Shown piece by piece: positions 20,233 to 27,962 of a DNA stretch of 28,359 bases. The notes under the pieces were generated by a model. That model searched no databases and had not been told where the DNA came from. It saw only the letters and a list, made by a program, of their open reading frames with translations. This stretch comes from a virus: the IMG/VR virus record IMGVR_UViG_3300042321_001640, positions 1-28,359 of that record; one strand, written 5' to 3'. The translations under genes were made by a program, and so were the position numbers. Every line of letters starts with the position of its first letter. The first letter of the stretch is position 1.

Positions 20233-22733
20233 TAGAAGAAAAATAAATCAAGGTTTACAGTTTTTTCCACATTCCACCCAATTGCATCGAGAATAGATTT
20301 GAGAGGGTCAATAAAACTCTTCTCAAATTGTAATTCATAGTCGATGTATTTGTCAAGACCAAGTTCCTTAGGAAAAACTTGAATGAAAGAGATCACATTT
20401 TCCTGAATGATATTTGGTTTCTTAAGAAAAATATATTTAACCTTTTCACCATTATTAATCAGCGAATATTTATTAGTAAGTTTTTTCTGCTTGATATAAT
20501 GATTGAAAAGAAGTGCTCCACGAACCTGAATTGGAGTTTTGGGTGCATAGATGTTTGATGATGAATAATATTTACGAATATCAGAAGCAGTTCTGGGAAA
20601 AGCAATCTGTTCTGGTGGAAGTTTCCTAAACTCATCACGACATTTATCAATGAACTGAATCACATCATCCTCAGTTCCACTCATCAGAATCTTAAAGGAA
20701 TCTTTCAGCATCTTACGACAAGGCGCTGGAGTAGAAGACTTAATTGCCTCAATACCCTTGATTTTCAATTTAGGTTCCTCATAACGAACACCTTCACTAT
20801 CCCACACGCTCAGAATGTATCGTTTCTTCGCAGTCCAAATACCACGTTCAGCAATACATTCACGCTTCATGATCATCTTTTGATCATAGGCATTTACATA
20901 GTCTGCCAATTTTTGGTAAGAACTTTCAATATATTTTTCAAATTCCACTTGACAGACCTTATCAAGGAACGACACAACGTTTTGAGTAATTTTCTCTCTT
21001 CCCTTGAATACAGTTTCAACCAAAGGGCCCATATGGACATAAAGAGAATCGGTATCAGAAGCAATAACATAATCAACATCATCGGTTTTAAGAACTTTGT
21101 TTAAATACCTATTCATAGAATTCATAATCCACTGAATAGAAACCTGCCCAGACAGAGTGATTGCCTCTGCATTTGCTAGTTTAAAATATCGGAAATATTG
21201 ATTGCCGATAGCACCATAAGCAGAGTTAAGTTGAATCTTCCTTGCCATCTGAATATTATTGCAACGGGAGATTTCTTTTAGAAGTTGTTTGTTCTTTGTC
21301 TTCTCATATTCCTGCTCCGCAGCAAGCATCTTCTTTTTGAAGATCACACGTTCATTATAGATCTTTTCCATCAATTCTGGAAGAAATCCACGCACATCTT
21401 TACGATACATCGCTCCGTTCGCACAAACGGCATAATCCTTATAGAGTTCAAAATTCAATTGCTCATTCAGAATCTTATCAACATTTACGGACGGATGTTT
21501 CTCTTCCAGAAGAGTTTCTGGCGAGATGTTGTATTGCATAATGAGATGAGGGTATAGGGAGTTGAGGTCAAAAGACACAACCCAGTCATACTTTCCAGGA
21601 ATAGGTTCTTTAACATACGCACCAGCATACTTTGAATCCTTATCAGAACGTTCTTTAGGAGGAATCGCAATATTCCTCTTCTTCAGGTAGTTATAAATGA
21701 TTGTATCCCACATCCGAACCTGAGAGAACACATCAGCATAGTTCGCCTTTGCGTCATATGCCATCGTGATCGCAAGTTCAATCAGTTTCATCTTGTCTTC
21801 CAAACGGTCAACAAGTTCTACGTCAACGATGTTATACTCTACGAACTTCTGCCAACCCTTTGTATAGAAATCCTTGAAGGTTTCATACTCAGAGTGATCC
21901 AGTTTCTTCTGTCCCAGTTCTACTTCGGCAATATAATCCAGTCGATAAGATTCCTGTGCCTTATAGGTGAATTTCTTATAAAGATTCAGGTAATCGAGTT
22001 GAGTAATTCCACCGACATCGTAAGCAATGTGCTTACGCCCAGAGATGTAAACCTCAGATTCAGTAACAAGACCCCAAGGAGACATACGCTTCATCAGTTT
22101 CTCACCGAGAACACGATCCAAACGGCGAACAAGATATGGAATATCATACAGTTCAATATTCCAACCAGTCACAACCTCAGGAGCATTTTCCTCAACCATC
22201 CACCAGTTAATAAAGTCCATCAGAAGATCCCGTTCATTCGTGAAGGATCTATAAATGACGTTCTTCTGTTTGTTCTGAAAGGGACCAGATCCCCAAGTGC
22301 GAATTTGCTTGGAAGAATAGTCCTGAATAGTAATCAACAGAACTTCTTCGGCAGCAGACTCTACATCTGGGAATCCGTTTTCGGAAGCAACCTCAATATC
22401 CAAAGTAGAAACCTTGATTTTACTGATATCAAATTTGACTTCCTCTTCAGGATACATTTCAGAAATGTATTGATAAATGTATCCTGTATTTCCATGAATT
22501 TTAAAGTTTTCTACGTTCTCATACTTCTTAATAAACTCACGACAGTCACGAACACATCCAGGTTGAACTGCTTCAACATACTCGCCATTTAGAGTTTGAT
22601 ATTTAGTTTTTTTATTAGAAGGGACAAAAAGAGTCGGGTTAAACTTCTCACGAGTCATGAAATGTTTTCCATTTTCATAACCACGAACCAAGAAGTGATC
22701 CCCGACCATTTGAACGTTTGTGTAAAATCTCAT
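20232..22733 (-). CDS. 43: Family B DNA polymerase, T4 gp43-like
   Basis: This is the replicative polymerase with proofreading exonuclease. The ATG at 22733 overlaps the upstream stop as TGATG. Length is 833 aa against 898 in T4. Exonuclease carboxylates are Asp112/Glu114 (TLDIEV), Asp197 (GWNIELYDIPY) and Asp304 (NIVDVELVD). Polymerase motif A is FDLNSLYPHLIM (Asp389), motif B ARKIQLNSAYGAIGN, and motif C ASDTDSLYV (Asp560, Asp562). The tail ENVISFIQVFPKELGLD and the C-terminal hydrophobic end VNLDLFFF may include the clamp-binding peptide. RegA, encoded nearby, represses several replication mRNAs in T4. Confidence 0.97.
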   Translation of the reverse strand: MRFYTNVQMVGDHFLVRGYENGKHFMTREKFNPTLFVPSNKKTKYQTLNGEYVEAVQPGCVRDCREFIKKYENVENFKIHGNTGYIYQYISEMYPEEEVKFDISKIKVSTLDIEVASENGFPDVESAAEEVLLITIQDYSSKQIRTWGSGPFQNKQKNVIYRSFTNERDLLMDFINWWMVEENAPEVVTGWNIELYDIPYLVRRLDRVLGEKLMKRMSPWGLVTESEVYISGRKHIAYDVGGITQLDYLNLYKKFTYKAQESYRLDYIAEVELGQKKLDHSEYETFKDFYTKGWQKFVEYNIVDVELVDRLEDKMKLIELAITMAYDAKANYADVFSQVRMWDTIIYNYLKKRNIAIPPKERSDKDSKYAGAYVKEPIPGKYDWVVSFDLNSLYPHLIMQYNISPETLLEEKHPSVNVDKILNEQLNFELYKDYAVCANGAMYRKDVRGFLPELMEKIYNERVIFKKKMLAAEQEYEKTKNKQLLKEISRCNNIQMARKIQLNSAYGAIGNQYFRYFKLANAEAITLSGQVSIQWIMNSMNRYLNKVLKTDDVDYVIASDTDSLYVHMGPLVETVFKGREKITQNVVSFLDKVCQVEFEKYIESSYQKLADYVNAYDQKMIMKRECIAERGIWTAKKRYILSVWDSEGVRYEEPKLKIKGIEAIKSSTPAPCRKMLKDSFKILMSGTEDDVIQFIDKCRDEFRKLPPEQIAFPRTASDIRKYYSSSNIYAPKTPIQVRGALLFNHYIKQKKLTNKYSLINNGEKVKYIFLKKPNIIQENVISFIQVFPKELGLDKYIDYELQFEKSFIDPLKSILDAIGWNVEKTVNLDLFFF

Positions 22734-22987
22734 CAGGCAGTTAATTCAAGATACTTTTCAATAATTTCTGGTTTTGGATCTACAATAGTAAGAATACTAT
22801 CCGAATGAATCATCATTTCTCTTTGCTCTGTAATATCAGGCCAAGGAGTTAGATTACCTTGAATATCGATTTTATAAGGATTAATGAGTTTACAATCTGG
22901 TTCTCCAAGTTCGGAACCAATTTCAATAATCTCAGTAACAATTACGTTATCAACTTTCAGTAAAAGACACTTGATCGATTTGTCCAT
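22733..22987 (-). CDS. Small tandem paralogue B, unknown function (84 aa)
   Basis: It starts at ATG 22987 inside the previous gene (38-base overlap) and ends at the gp43 start as TGATG. The product is MDKSIKCLLLKVDNVIVTEI, then LINPYKIDIQGNLTPWPDIT and SILTIVDPKPEIIEKYLEL. The same order of elements (KxxLLK, NPYKI-like, PW, IVTIVxP, I..Y) is in the neighbouring 110-aa protein, so the two are paralogues. The short beta-strand pattern recalls an Sm-like small barrel, but this is a weak impression. Function unknown. The position before gp43 suggests a role in controlling early or replication gene expression. Confidence 0.75.
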   Translation of the reverse strand: MDKSIKCLLLKVDNVIVTEIIEIGSELGEPDCKLINPYKIDIQGNLTPWPDITEQREMMIHSDSILTIVDPKPEIIEKYLELTA

Positions 22988-23282
22988 TTAATTTTTCCTC
23001 ATACATTTCTTTGATGGTTTGAATAGGTTCCACAATTGTAACAATCCAATCAGGTGGAACTGGTATTTGATTATCACTTGTTAAAATAATCCAAGGAGAT
23101 AAGGAAACTTCTAAATCCGCTTTTGAATTCTCATTTTCCTCAACTAAAAGAAAACTCTTTCTAGTTTCAATCTTATGTGGATGATTGAATAAGAATCCAC
23201 AAACTTTTTCTTCAGAAATTAGTTCTTTGATATCGGAAATAATTGTTTCTCCAGATTTTAATAACGCTAATTTAATTGACAT
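22950..23282 (-). CDS. Small tandem paralogue A, unknown function (110 aa)
   Basis: It starts at ATG 23282, 22 bases past a sigma70-type -10. The product begins MSIKLALLKSGETIISDIKE, continues FLFNHPHKIETRKSFLLVEE, LSPWIILTSDNQIPVPPDW and IVTIVEPIQTIKEMY. It shares the LLK, N(P/H)xKI, PW and IVTIVxP elements with the 84-aa protein next to it, with an insert of about 15 residues between the second and third elements. No catalytic motif is seen. It is the first gene of the early operon leading into gp43. A homo- or hetero-oligomer with its paralogue is plausible but unsupported. Confidence 0.76.
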   Translation of the reverse strand: MSIKLALLKSGETIISDIKELISEEKVCGFLFNHPHKIETRKSFLLVEENENSKADLEVSLSPWIILTSDNQIPVPPDWIVTIVEPIQTIKEMYEEKLNGQIDQVSFTES

Positions 23283-23304
23283 GTCTCAAATCATTCCTCA
23301 TTCC

Positions 23305-23333
23305 ATTATAGCAAAAAAAGAGGGAGGCGTCAA
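23305..23333 (-). promoter_or_regulatory. Sigma70-type early promoter of the gp43 operon
   Basis: TTGACG (23333-23328), 17 bases, then TATAAT (23310-23305) on the minus strand: eleven of twelve consensus bases. TGC before the -10 adds an extended -10 element. The -35 lies in the terminator hairpin of hsp20. Confidence 0.75.
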
Positions 23334-23356
23334 CTGGTTTTTACCAGTTGCCCCCC
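23312..23356 (-). terminator. Terminator after hsp20, overlapping the next promoter
   Basis: The minus strand has a perfect 8-bp stem CAACTGGT/ACCAGTTG (arms 23343-23350 and 23331-23338) with a 4-base loop. An outer GGGGGG/CCTCCC stem is offset by a 3-base bulge, and TCTTTTTTT follows. It lies 25 bases past the hsp20 stop. Confidence 0.75.
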
Positions 23357-23380
23357 AGCGCCGACAATAGTCAATTATAT

Positions 23381-23821
23381 TTAGAGATAGTCTTTCCTCT
23401 TATGATGTTCTGGAATAATTCTACCAAGAGTAACCACCAAAAGACCATTCTCAAAATCAACTGACTTAACTTCAGTGTCATCAGAAAGTGTCCATGCTCG
23501 TTTAAAGGATCTTTGCGCTAATCCCTTATGAACATAATTGGTTTCTGTTTCTTTGTCTTCTTTCTGCCCCTCCACAAAAAGTTTTCCGTCTTGAGTGTAG
23601 ACAAAGACTTCTTTTTTCTTAAATCCAGCAAGTGCAAGTTCTAATCTTGATTCCACATTACTTACTTGTACAAGATTATAAGGTGGGTAATTAGATGTAG
23701 TTTCGTGAAGATTAAATAGACGATCAAAATACTCATCCATTCCAATGCTATGACGAGTAATCCTGTCCATCAAAGCAGGCAAATCCGCAGATGTAAACCG
23801 CGAGGTTGCAAGGTTAGTCAT
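23381..23821 (-). CDS. hsp20: Small heat-shock protein, Hsp20 / alpha-crystallin family
   Basis: This is an ATP-independent chaperone that binds unfolding proteins, recurrent in T4-like cyanophages. The ATG at 23821 follows AAGGAG, the strongest ribosome-binding site in this part. The product is 146 aa. A short N-terminal arm (RFTSADLPALMDRITRHS) precedes the alpha-crystallin domain (about 50-135), with VESRLELALAGFKKKEVFVY, then QRSFKRAWTLSDDTEVKSVD and the signature NGLLVVTLGRI. The gene has terminators on both sides and an A/T-rich -10 upstream, so it may be a single-gene unit. Its target could be phage capsid assembly or host proteins; the sequence does not say. Confidence 0.93.
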   Translation of the reverse strand: MTNLATSRFTSADLPALMDRITRHSIGMDEYFDRLFNLHETTSNYPPYNLVQVSNVESRLELALAGFKKKEVFVYTQDGKLFVEGQKEDKETETNYVHKGLAQRSFKRAWTLSDDTEVKSVDFENGLLVVTLGRIIPEHHKRKDYL

Positions 23822-23882
23822 TATAGTAGCTCCTTTTTAAGCGAGTTTGTGTTTTGTGGATCCTTTTTGGCATCCAGTACTA

Positions 23883-23888
23883 ATTATA
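23883..23888 (-). promoter_or_regulatory. Probable -10 element for hsp20
   Basis: TATAAT on the minus strand lies 61 bases before the ATG at 23821 and right after the regA terminator. No good -35 is seen at 16-18 bases, so the promoter may need an activator. Confidence 0.35.
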
Positions 23889-23897
23889 CAACAAATA

Positions 23898-23923
23898 CAA
23901 AAAAAGGGAGTGTTGAACTCCCT
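23898..23923 (-). terminator. Terminator after regA
   Basis: A perfect 7-bp stem AGGGAGT/ACTCCCT (arms 23917-23923 and 23905-23911) with a 5-base loop is followed by six further T on the minus strand, 7 bases past the regA stop. Confidence 0.82.
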
Positions 23924-23929
23924 AATAAA

Positions 23930-24370
23930 TCATTCGGTTTCTTCACCTCTTTTTTTCTTGGAACCAATATTATATTTGGTTTCCAAAATCCAATCTCCTT
24001 TATCCTTATAGGCAAGGACTTTAATTTGATTTAGTGGTGCAATATCTTGAATTTTTTTAACATCAATAATTGTAATTAATCCCCAATCTGCAAGAAGTTG
24101 GGCAATACGATTACGACGTTGAACATCATTTACAGTCAGATTGGCATGTTTACCATCCAATGCAAAAAGTTCCTTAAAATGTACAAGATAATATCTACCC
24201 TGCTTGTGCAGAATATGACAAGACTGATAGATTTTCTTTTCCTTTCTTGAAGCAACTCCAATACGGGTCAAAGTCTCACGAACCTTTAAAAAGTCATCAG
24301 GTTCATTAAGAATCACTTCCACCATTTGATCGGGCGTCCACTTTACTTCAGGTTCTTGAACGACACTCAT
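23930..24370 (-). CDS. regA: Translational repressor RegA
   Basis: RegA binds start regions of early phage mRNAs and blocks ribosome loading; in T4 its targets include clamp-loader genes and its own message. The ATG at 24370 overlaps the gp62 stop as ATGA, behind GGAGG within gp62. The product is 146 aa versus 122 in T4, the excess being an N-terminal extension and a basic tail (GSKKKRGEETE). The core DFLKVRETLTRIGVAS, YQSCHILHKQGRYYLVHFKE and LLADWGLITI aligns closely with T4 RegA. A terminator follows. Confidence 0.94.
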   Translation of the reverse strand: MSVVQEPEVKWTPDQMVEVILNEPDDFLKVRETLTRIGVASRKEKKIYQSCHILHKQGRYYLVHFKELFALDGKHANLTVNDVQRRNRIAQLLADWGLITIIDVKKIQDIAPLNQIKVLAYKDKGDWILETKYNIGSKKKRGEETE

Positions 24371-24747
24371 TTTGTTCCTCCAGTTTCAAATTTTGATTTT
24401 ATAAAAGTAAGTTGTTCTTTTGTAAGAATCCTCAAAGCCTGTTTTGCCTTTTCATTACTATAACCATAGTAACGTTTAACATAATCAAGATCTTTGATTG
24501 TATCTTTACGGAGCCAGGGAGAAAATCTCTTCTTTTTCCTCAGACTATTTATAAAAAAGTCATATTGCATTTTCTTTGAAAGGAATGAGTACATATTCAT
24601 TTCATTCGCAAACATAATAGAATCAATATGACCAGAAAAACAACGATTAATAATATACGGATTGTATTCTTTTTCTAAAGATGGATCCTCATCAATTAGA
24701 TTTTTTTTCGTTTGATTGATTGAATTTAACCAGTCTTTTAATTCCAT
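24367..24747 (-). CDS. 62: Clamp-loader small subunit, T4 gp62-like
   Basis: gp62 joins four gp44 subunits to load the sliding clamp gp45. The start is ATG 24747 (MELKDWLNSINQTKKNLIDE), one base after the preceding stop; a longer frame upstream is not supported. The product is 126 aa, shorter than the 187 aa of T4, as usual in marine relatives. Recognisable elements are YNPYIINRCFSGHIDSIMFA and YVKRYYGYSNEKAKQALRIL, with a basic centre (LRKKKRFSPWLRKD). In T4 gp44 and gp62 genes adjoin; here three unrelated genes lie between them. Confidence 0.88.
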   Translation of the reverse strand: MELKDWLNSINQTKKNLIDEDPSLEKEYNPYIINRCFSGHIDSIMFANEMNMYSFLSKKMQYDFFINSLRKKKRFSPWLRKDTIKDLDYVKRYYGYSNEKAKQALRILTKEQLTFIKSKFETGGTK

Positions 24748-24748
24748 A

Positions 24749-25807
24749 TTATCTAATAATTTCCAAGTTTGAATGTGCTGTCCACAACTCAAGTTCTGTT
24801 CTTAATTTATGTTCTGACTTGAGTTTTTCATACCTTTTAGATGCTTTTCTTTTCCACCATTCGATGACTTCTTGTGGTTCGTATCCAAACTTAGAGATAT
24901 AATACCTTTTCTTTTCAGTGAGTGATTTTGCATGTTCGATGCAAGATTTAAACTCAAGTAGTTTTGAGGCATCACAAAGAGACTTTGTGATGATTGAAAT
25001 CATCTTGGTTTGAATTTTTAATTTCTTAGATGATTTATCTGCAGAAATTAATCGTTCTCCACCGTTTGCATTATTATTGAACCACCAAAACATATCTCTA
25101 AAATAATCATCATGAAATAATGGAAGAAAATTACTTTCAGTATCTCCTATGTGTCGAATATAAGGTTTAAGACCATCATACATGGATACTCCTTTTGTTG
25201 TACCGTATAATGAAGTTGTTTCAAAGTATTGAAGATCAGTTCCATACTTTGCATTAAATTGTCGTTTGAGTTCATTAGATGATGCTAGTAGTGCAAGAAG
25301 TTTTCCACCAAGATAATTATATCCAAAAGGTTGTACTGGGACAATATTAAATCCCATTACAAACTCATGATTAATTTTTGATAATGATAATACTTCACCA
25401 AAATAATCATTTCTTGGTTTCGAATTAATAGTTGGTGATCCAAATCTAACTACACCAACAATTTTTTTAGTTGTATCTTCAGTTACAATCCATTTAATTG
25501 TTCTTCCAGGAATTGCTTCCTCAATTGGATTTGATGCAGTCATGTTCAAAATTTCAGAATATAATTCTTGATTATATTTTGTTTTTGGTTTTGAACTAGT
25601 ATCAACTTCATGAATTGAAAAAGACATGTCATTGGGATGAATACTAAAATTTGAAAAAATCTCATCCTCAGGCCCAAATAATTTTCCAGAAGAATTAGAG
25701 ATTCTACTTTGTTTTACAAATCTTAGATAATCATCAATTCTATTGAATTTTGAATAATACTCAATAAATTGATCTGCCGCCCAAATGGCATTTTCTGGAG
25801 ATAGCAT
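24749..25807 (-). CDS. DruA-like (DUF4338-like) protein inside the clamp-loader cluster (352 aa)
   Basis: It starts at ATG 25807, two bases after the preceding stop. The middle of the protein reads IVGVVRFGSP, then MGFNIVPVQPFGYNYLGGKL, then FNAKYGTDLQYFETTSLYGT and a DGLKPYIRHIGDT segment. This order (strand, N/F-x-I-x-P-hydrophobic helix, YG-x-x-x-x-x-E-T, then a G-T segment) resembles the DUF4338/DruA family, known from the Druantia antiphage system. The match is from memory of the family, not a search. The C-terminus (about 290-352) is a basic coiled-coil-like stretch. Function in a phage is unknown: nucleic-acid handling, counter-defence or a replication role are options. Confidence 0.68.
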   Translation of the reverse strand: MLSPENAIWAADQFIEYYSKFNRIDDYLRFVKQSRISNSSGKLFGPEDEIFSNFSIHPNDMSFSIHEVDTSSKPKTKYNQELYSEILNMTASNPIEEAIPGRTIKWIVTEDTTKKIVGVVRFGSPTINSKPRNDYFGEVLSLSKINHEFVMGFNIVPVQPFGYNYLGGKLLALLASSNELKRQFNAKYGTDLQYFETTSLYGTTKGVSMYDGLKPYIRHIGDTESNFLPLFHDDYFRDMFWWFNNNANGGERLISADKSSKKLKIQTKMISIITKSLCDASKLLEFKSCIEHAKSLTEKKRYYISKFGYEPQEVIEWWKRKASKRYEKLKSEHKLRTELELWTAHSNLEIIR

Positions 25808-25809
25808 AA

Positions 25810-26361
25810 TTAAACCAAAAACCTTTTTTCATATTCTAACAGGTCTTTTGGTGTTTCAATAACATTTGTATCTAAAGAAACTGCTTCGCTCCAACGACCA
25901 TGCTTTTGGGGACGAAACCAAAGATTAATTCCCAAATAATTATATTTTTTATTTGTAGGAACATGAATTAAATAATCTTGTCCATTATTTTCTGTGAGCG
26001 CCGAAAGAGCAATGTTTTCTTGTTGAGTTACCATAACCGTTTTACAAGATTCCCAAAAAATCTCTTCAAAAACAGAATATTTAGAAAGATATTTATCTGG
26101 ATTATCCATAATCATTCTTCCAATAAATTGGGGAGAAAGACAGTGATCATAAACAACCTTTTTACGATTAATTTTATTCTTTAATGCTTCTTCACTTACA
26201 AAACCTGTAAAATTAGAAAGACCACAATCAAAAACATTAATATAATAAATTCTAGTAATTGGACGGTAAAATTCTACTTTACCCCAATATTCAAGATTTG
26301 CCTTCAAGGAATTGAATGAAGTTTTGCAATATGCCTTCCAGTCTTTTTTAATTTTTTTCAT
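25810..26361 (-). CDS. Unknown 183-aa phage protein next to the DruA-like gene
   Basis: The start is ATG 26361 (MKKIKKDWKAYCKTSFNSLK), overlapping the 69-aa gene by 14 bases; the longer form from a TTG at 26391 is unnecessary. The protein is mixed alpha/beta with a basic N-terminus, RPITRIYYINVFDCG, SPQFIGRMIMDNPDKYLSKY, and NYLGINLWFRPQKHGRWSEA. No motif that I can name is visible; several His, Trp and Arg residues cluster near 150-165 (RPQKHGRWSEA). It lies directly before the DruA-like gene with a 2-base gap, so the two are probably co-translated and may act together. Confidence 0.75.
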   Translation of the reverse strand: MKKIKKDWKAYCKTSFNSLKANLEYWGKVEFYRPITRIYYINVFDCGLSNFTGFVSEEALKNKINRKKVVYDHCLSPQFIGRMIMDNPDKYLSKYSVFEEIFWESCKTVMVTQQENIALSALTENNGQDYLIHVPTNKKYNYLGINLWFRPQKHGRWSEAVSLDTNVIETPKDLLEYEKRFLV

Positions 26362-26557
26362 AATCAGGTTTATTATACTTAAGGTATTCAAAAAAAGTAA
26401 GTTTCATTTCTTTCTGCGTCATGCCACAATGTTTAGCAGCAGCAGGAAGAGTCATTTTAGCACGAAAGAGACCTTCGTTTGCTTCTTTAACATTTTCGGG
26501 AGTCGTTTTAACTGGATTCTCCTTTAAGGATTTATAATCAATTTTATAGGGATTCAT
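26348..26557 (-). CDS. Small HTH-like protein coupled to gp44 (69 aa)
   Basis: The ATG at 26557 overlaps the gp44 stop as ATGA. The N-terminus (MNPYKIDYKSLKENPVKTTP) is polar. Residues of about 30-60 (RAKMTLPAAAKHCGMTQKEM) look like a helix-turn-helix: a helix with the A-A-K pattern, a Gly turn, then a second helix. The tail is basic and aromatic. A DNA-binding or regulatory role is inferred from this shape alone. Relatives sit beside gp44 in marine T4-like phages without known function. Confidence 0.75.
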   Translation of the reverse strand: MNPYKIDYKSLKENPVKTTPENVKEANEGLFRAKMTLPAAAKHCGMTQKEMKLTFFEYLKYNKPDYEKN

Positions 26558-27498
26558 TGGAACTCACACTCACACATTATTTCAGTTAATGCTGCCAAAA
26601 GATTTATCTCCTGATCAACACAAAAAGCTGACTGATACTGATACTTAGCAATAATGAGAACAGCAGCAGGAATAGATTGGGCAAGTAAATAATCATAAGA
26701 AGCGTCATAAATCCTACGAAGTAAGACCGGAGCATCGTTATCAAGGTTGGAAACCACCCACTTACGGACTTCTGTGAAATTCTTTTCTTTGAGATTCTTG
26801 ATGAGTTCATTTACTGAAACGTCTGAGAAAGATGCAAGAATTCCAGTGTCAATTTTCCCACCAGTAGAATACCTTTGACATTCGTTGAGAACACGACGAA
26901 AATCTGGAAAATGTTTTGAGACCAGTTCTGCAACGACCTTTTCATCATATTCAATCCTTTCTTGATCAAGGATTTGAAGAACTCTTTTGAAGAATGCTCC
27001 AGCAAGTTGTTGCTTCTGTTTTCCTTTGATTGTGAAGTCAATGACGGCACAACGGGAATGGAGGGGTTCAATAATTTTGTTCTTGTAGTTACAGGTGAAG
27101 ATGAATCTGCAGTTATTATAAAATGCCTCAATATTCGCCCGTAGTAGGAGTTGAACATCCGAAGTTGTATTATCTGCTTCGTCTACAATGATGACTTTGT
27201 GTTTAGAAGATCCCGTAAGTGAGACAGTAGAAGCAAAGTTCTTTGCTTGGTTCCGAACAGTATCCAGGAAACGTCCTTCGTCGGATCCATTGATTACATA
27301 AAAGTCTGCTCCCAACTCATTACACAACGCCTTTGCGATTGTAGTTTTACCAATACCGGGAGGTCCAGAAAGAAGGAGATTTGGAATCTCACCCTTCTCC
27401 ACAAACTCCTTAAAGGTTTTTTTAGTATCATCGGGAAGAATACAATCCTCAATCACTTGAGGTCTGTATCGTTCCACGAAAAGAAATTCACTTGTCAT
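26554..27498 (-). CDS. 44: Clamp-loader ATPase subunit, T4 gp44-like
   Basis: gp44 is the AAA+ ATPase of the complex that opens and loads the sliding clamp at primer ends. The ATG at 27498 gives 314 aa (T4: 319). FVERYRPQVIEDCILPDD is the canonical start of the family. Walker A is SGPPGIGKTTIAKAL (44-58) and Walker B KVIIVDEADN (101-110). Sensor 1 is FIFTCNYKNKIIEPL and the SRC arginine-finger motif LHSRCAVIDF. The C-terminal collar helices follow. The next gene is coupled by ATGA. Clamp gene 45 is not in the window and may lie further right. Confidence 0.95.
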   Translation of the reverse strand: MTSEFLFVERYRPQVIEDCILPDDTKKTFKEFVEKGEIPNLLLSGPPGIGKTTIAKALCNELGADFYVINGSDEGRFLDTVRNQAKNFASTVSLTGSSKHKVIIVDEADNTTSDVQLLLRANIEAFYNNCRFIFTCNYKNKIIEPLHSRCAVIDFTIKGKQKQQLAGAFFKRVLQILDQERIEYDEKVVAELVSKHFPDFRRVLNECQRYSTGGKIDTGILASFSDVSVNELIKNLKEKNFTEVRKWVVSNLDNDAPVLLRRIYDASYDYLLAQSIPAAVLIIAKYQYQSAFCVDQEINLLAALTEIMCECEFQ

Positions 27499-27501
27499 AA
27501 T

Positions 27502-27801
27502 TTATACTTCAATATTAGGTTGAATAATTGACCCATTTAAACGGTTATTTGGATTTGTTGAATCATAATACCGTCTAATCATTTTTTTATCAACAATGGT
27601 TGGTTGTTTTGTAACTGCCACCCCATCAGCAAACCAAACATTATACTCTTTGCAATTATCATCAAAATGCTTTGCCAACTGCCAATTTGTTTGGATATGT
27701 AGAGTATCTCTTTCTAATTCTTCAGCAGAAGCATATTCCAAAAAAATAGAATAAAGATAGGAGTCCAACTCTTTTGAAGGATGAAAAAAATAATCTTCCA
27801 T
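27502..27801 (-). CDS. Unknown 99-aa phage protein upstream of gp44
   Basis: The start is ATG 27801 (MEDYFFHPSKELDSYLYSIF), five bases after the preceding TGA; a GTG at 27810 would add three residues and overlap that stop. The N-terminal half is acidic and helical (EYASAEELERDTLHIQTNWQ), the C-terminal half polar with Asn and Arg (IRRYYDSTNPNNRLNGS). No motif is recognised. It ends three bases before gp44 and so probably belongs to the same transcript. Confidence 0.7.
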   Translation of the reverse strand: MEDYFFHPSKELDSYLYSIFLEYASAEELERDTLHIQTNWQLAKHFDDNCKEYNVWFADGVAVTKQPTIVDKKMIRRYYDSTNPNNRLNGSIIQPNIEV

Positions 27802-27806
27802 TACAT

Positions 27807-27962
27807 TCACTTGTCATAATCTATATAAAAAGAATCTTTTTCAAGAAAGTGGATTTTGTCATGAATTGCATTTAACGCATTCTGTTTTATTTCCCAGTGG
27901 TCTTCATCGTCATTAACGAGAATATTTACCGTTGTTTTTACTTCAACCCTTAGTGCTTTCAT
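27807..27962 (-). CDS. Small 51-aa phage protein
   Basis: The ATG at 27962 overlaps the preceding gene's stop as ATGA. The product begins MKALRVEVKTTVNILVNDDE, continues DHWEIKQNALNAIHDKIHF and ends YIDYDK. A beta strand-turn-helix shape is likely, as in small ssDNA- or protein-binding domains, but no family is recognised. The ATGA overlap at its start and the short spacing to the next gene support it as real despite its size. Confidence 0.65.
   Translation of the reverse strand: MKALRVEVKTTVNILVNDDEDHWEIKQNALNAIHDKIHFLEKDSFYIDYDK

Noticed and set aside
21894-22592. Plus-strand ORF of 232 codons opposite gp43
   Set aside because: Same reasoning: opposite the exonuclease motifs of gp43, with no promoter or start signal.
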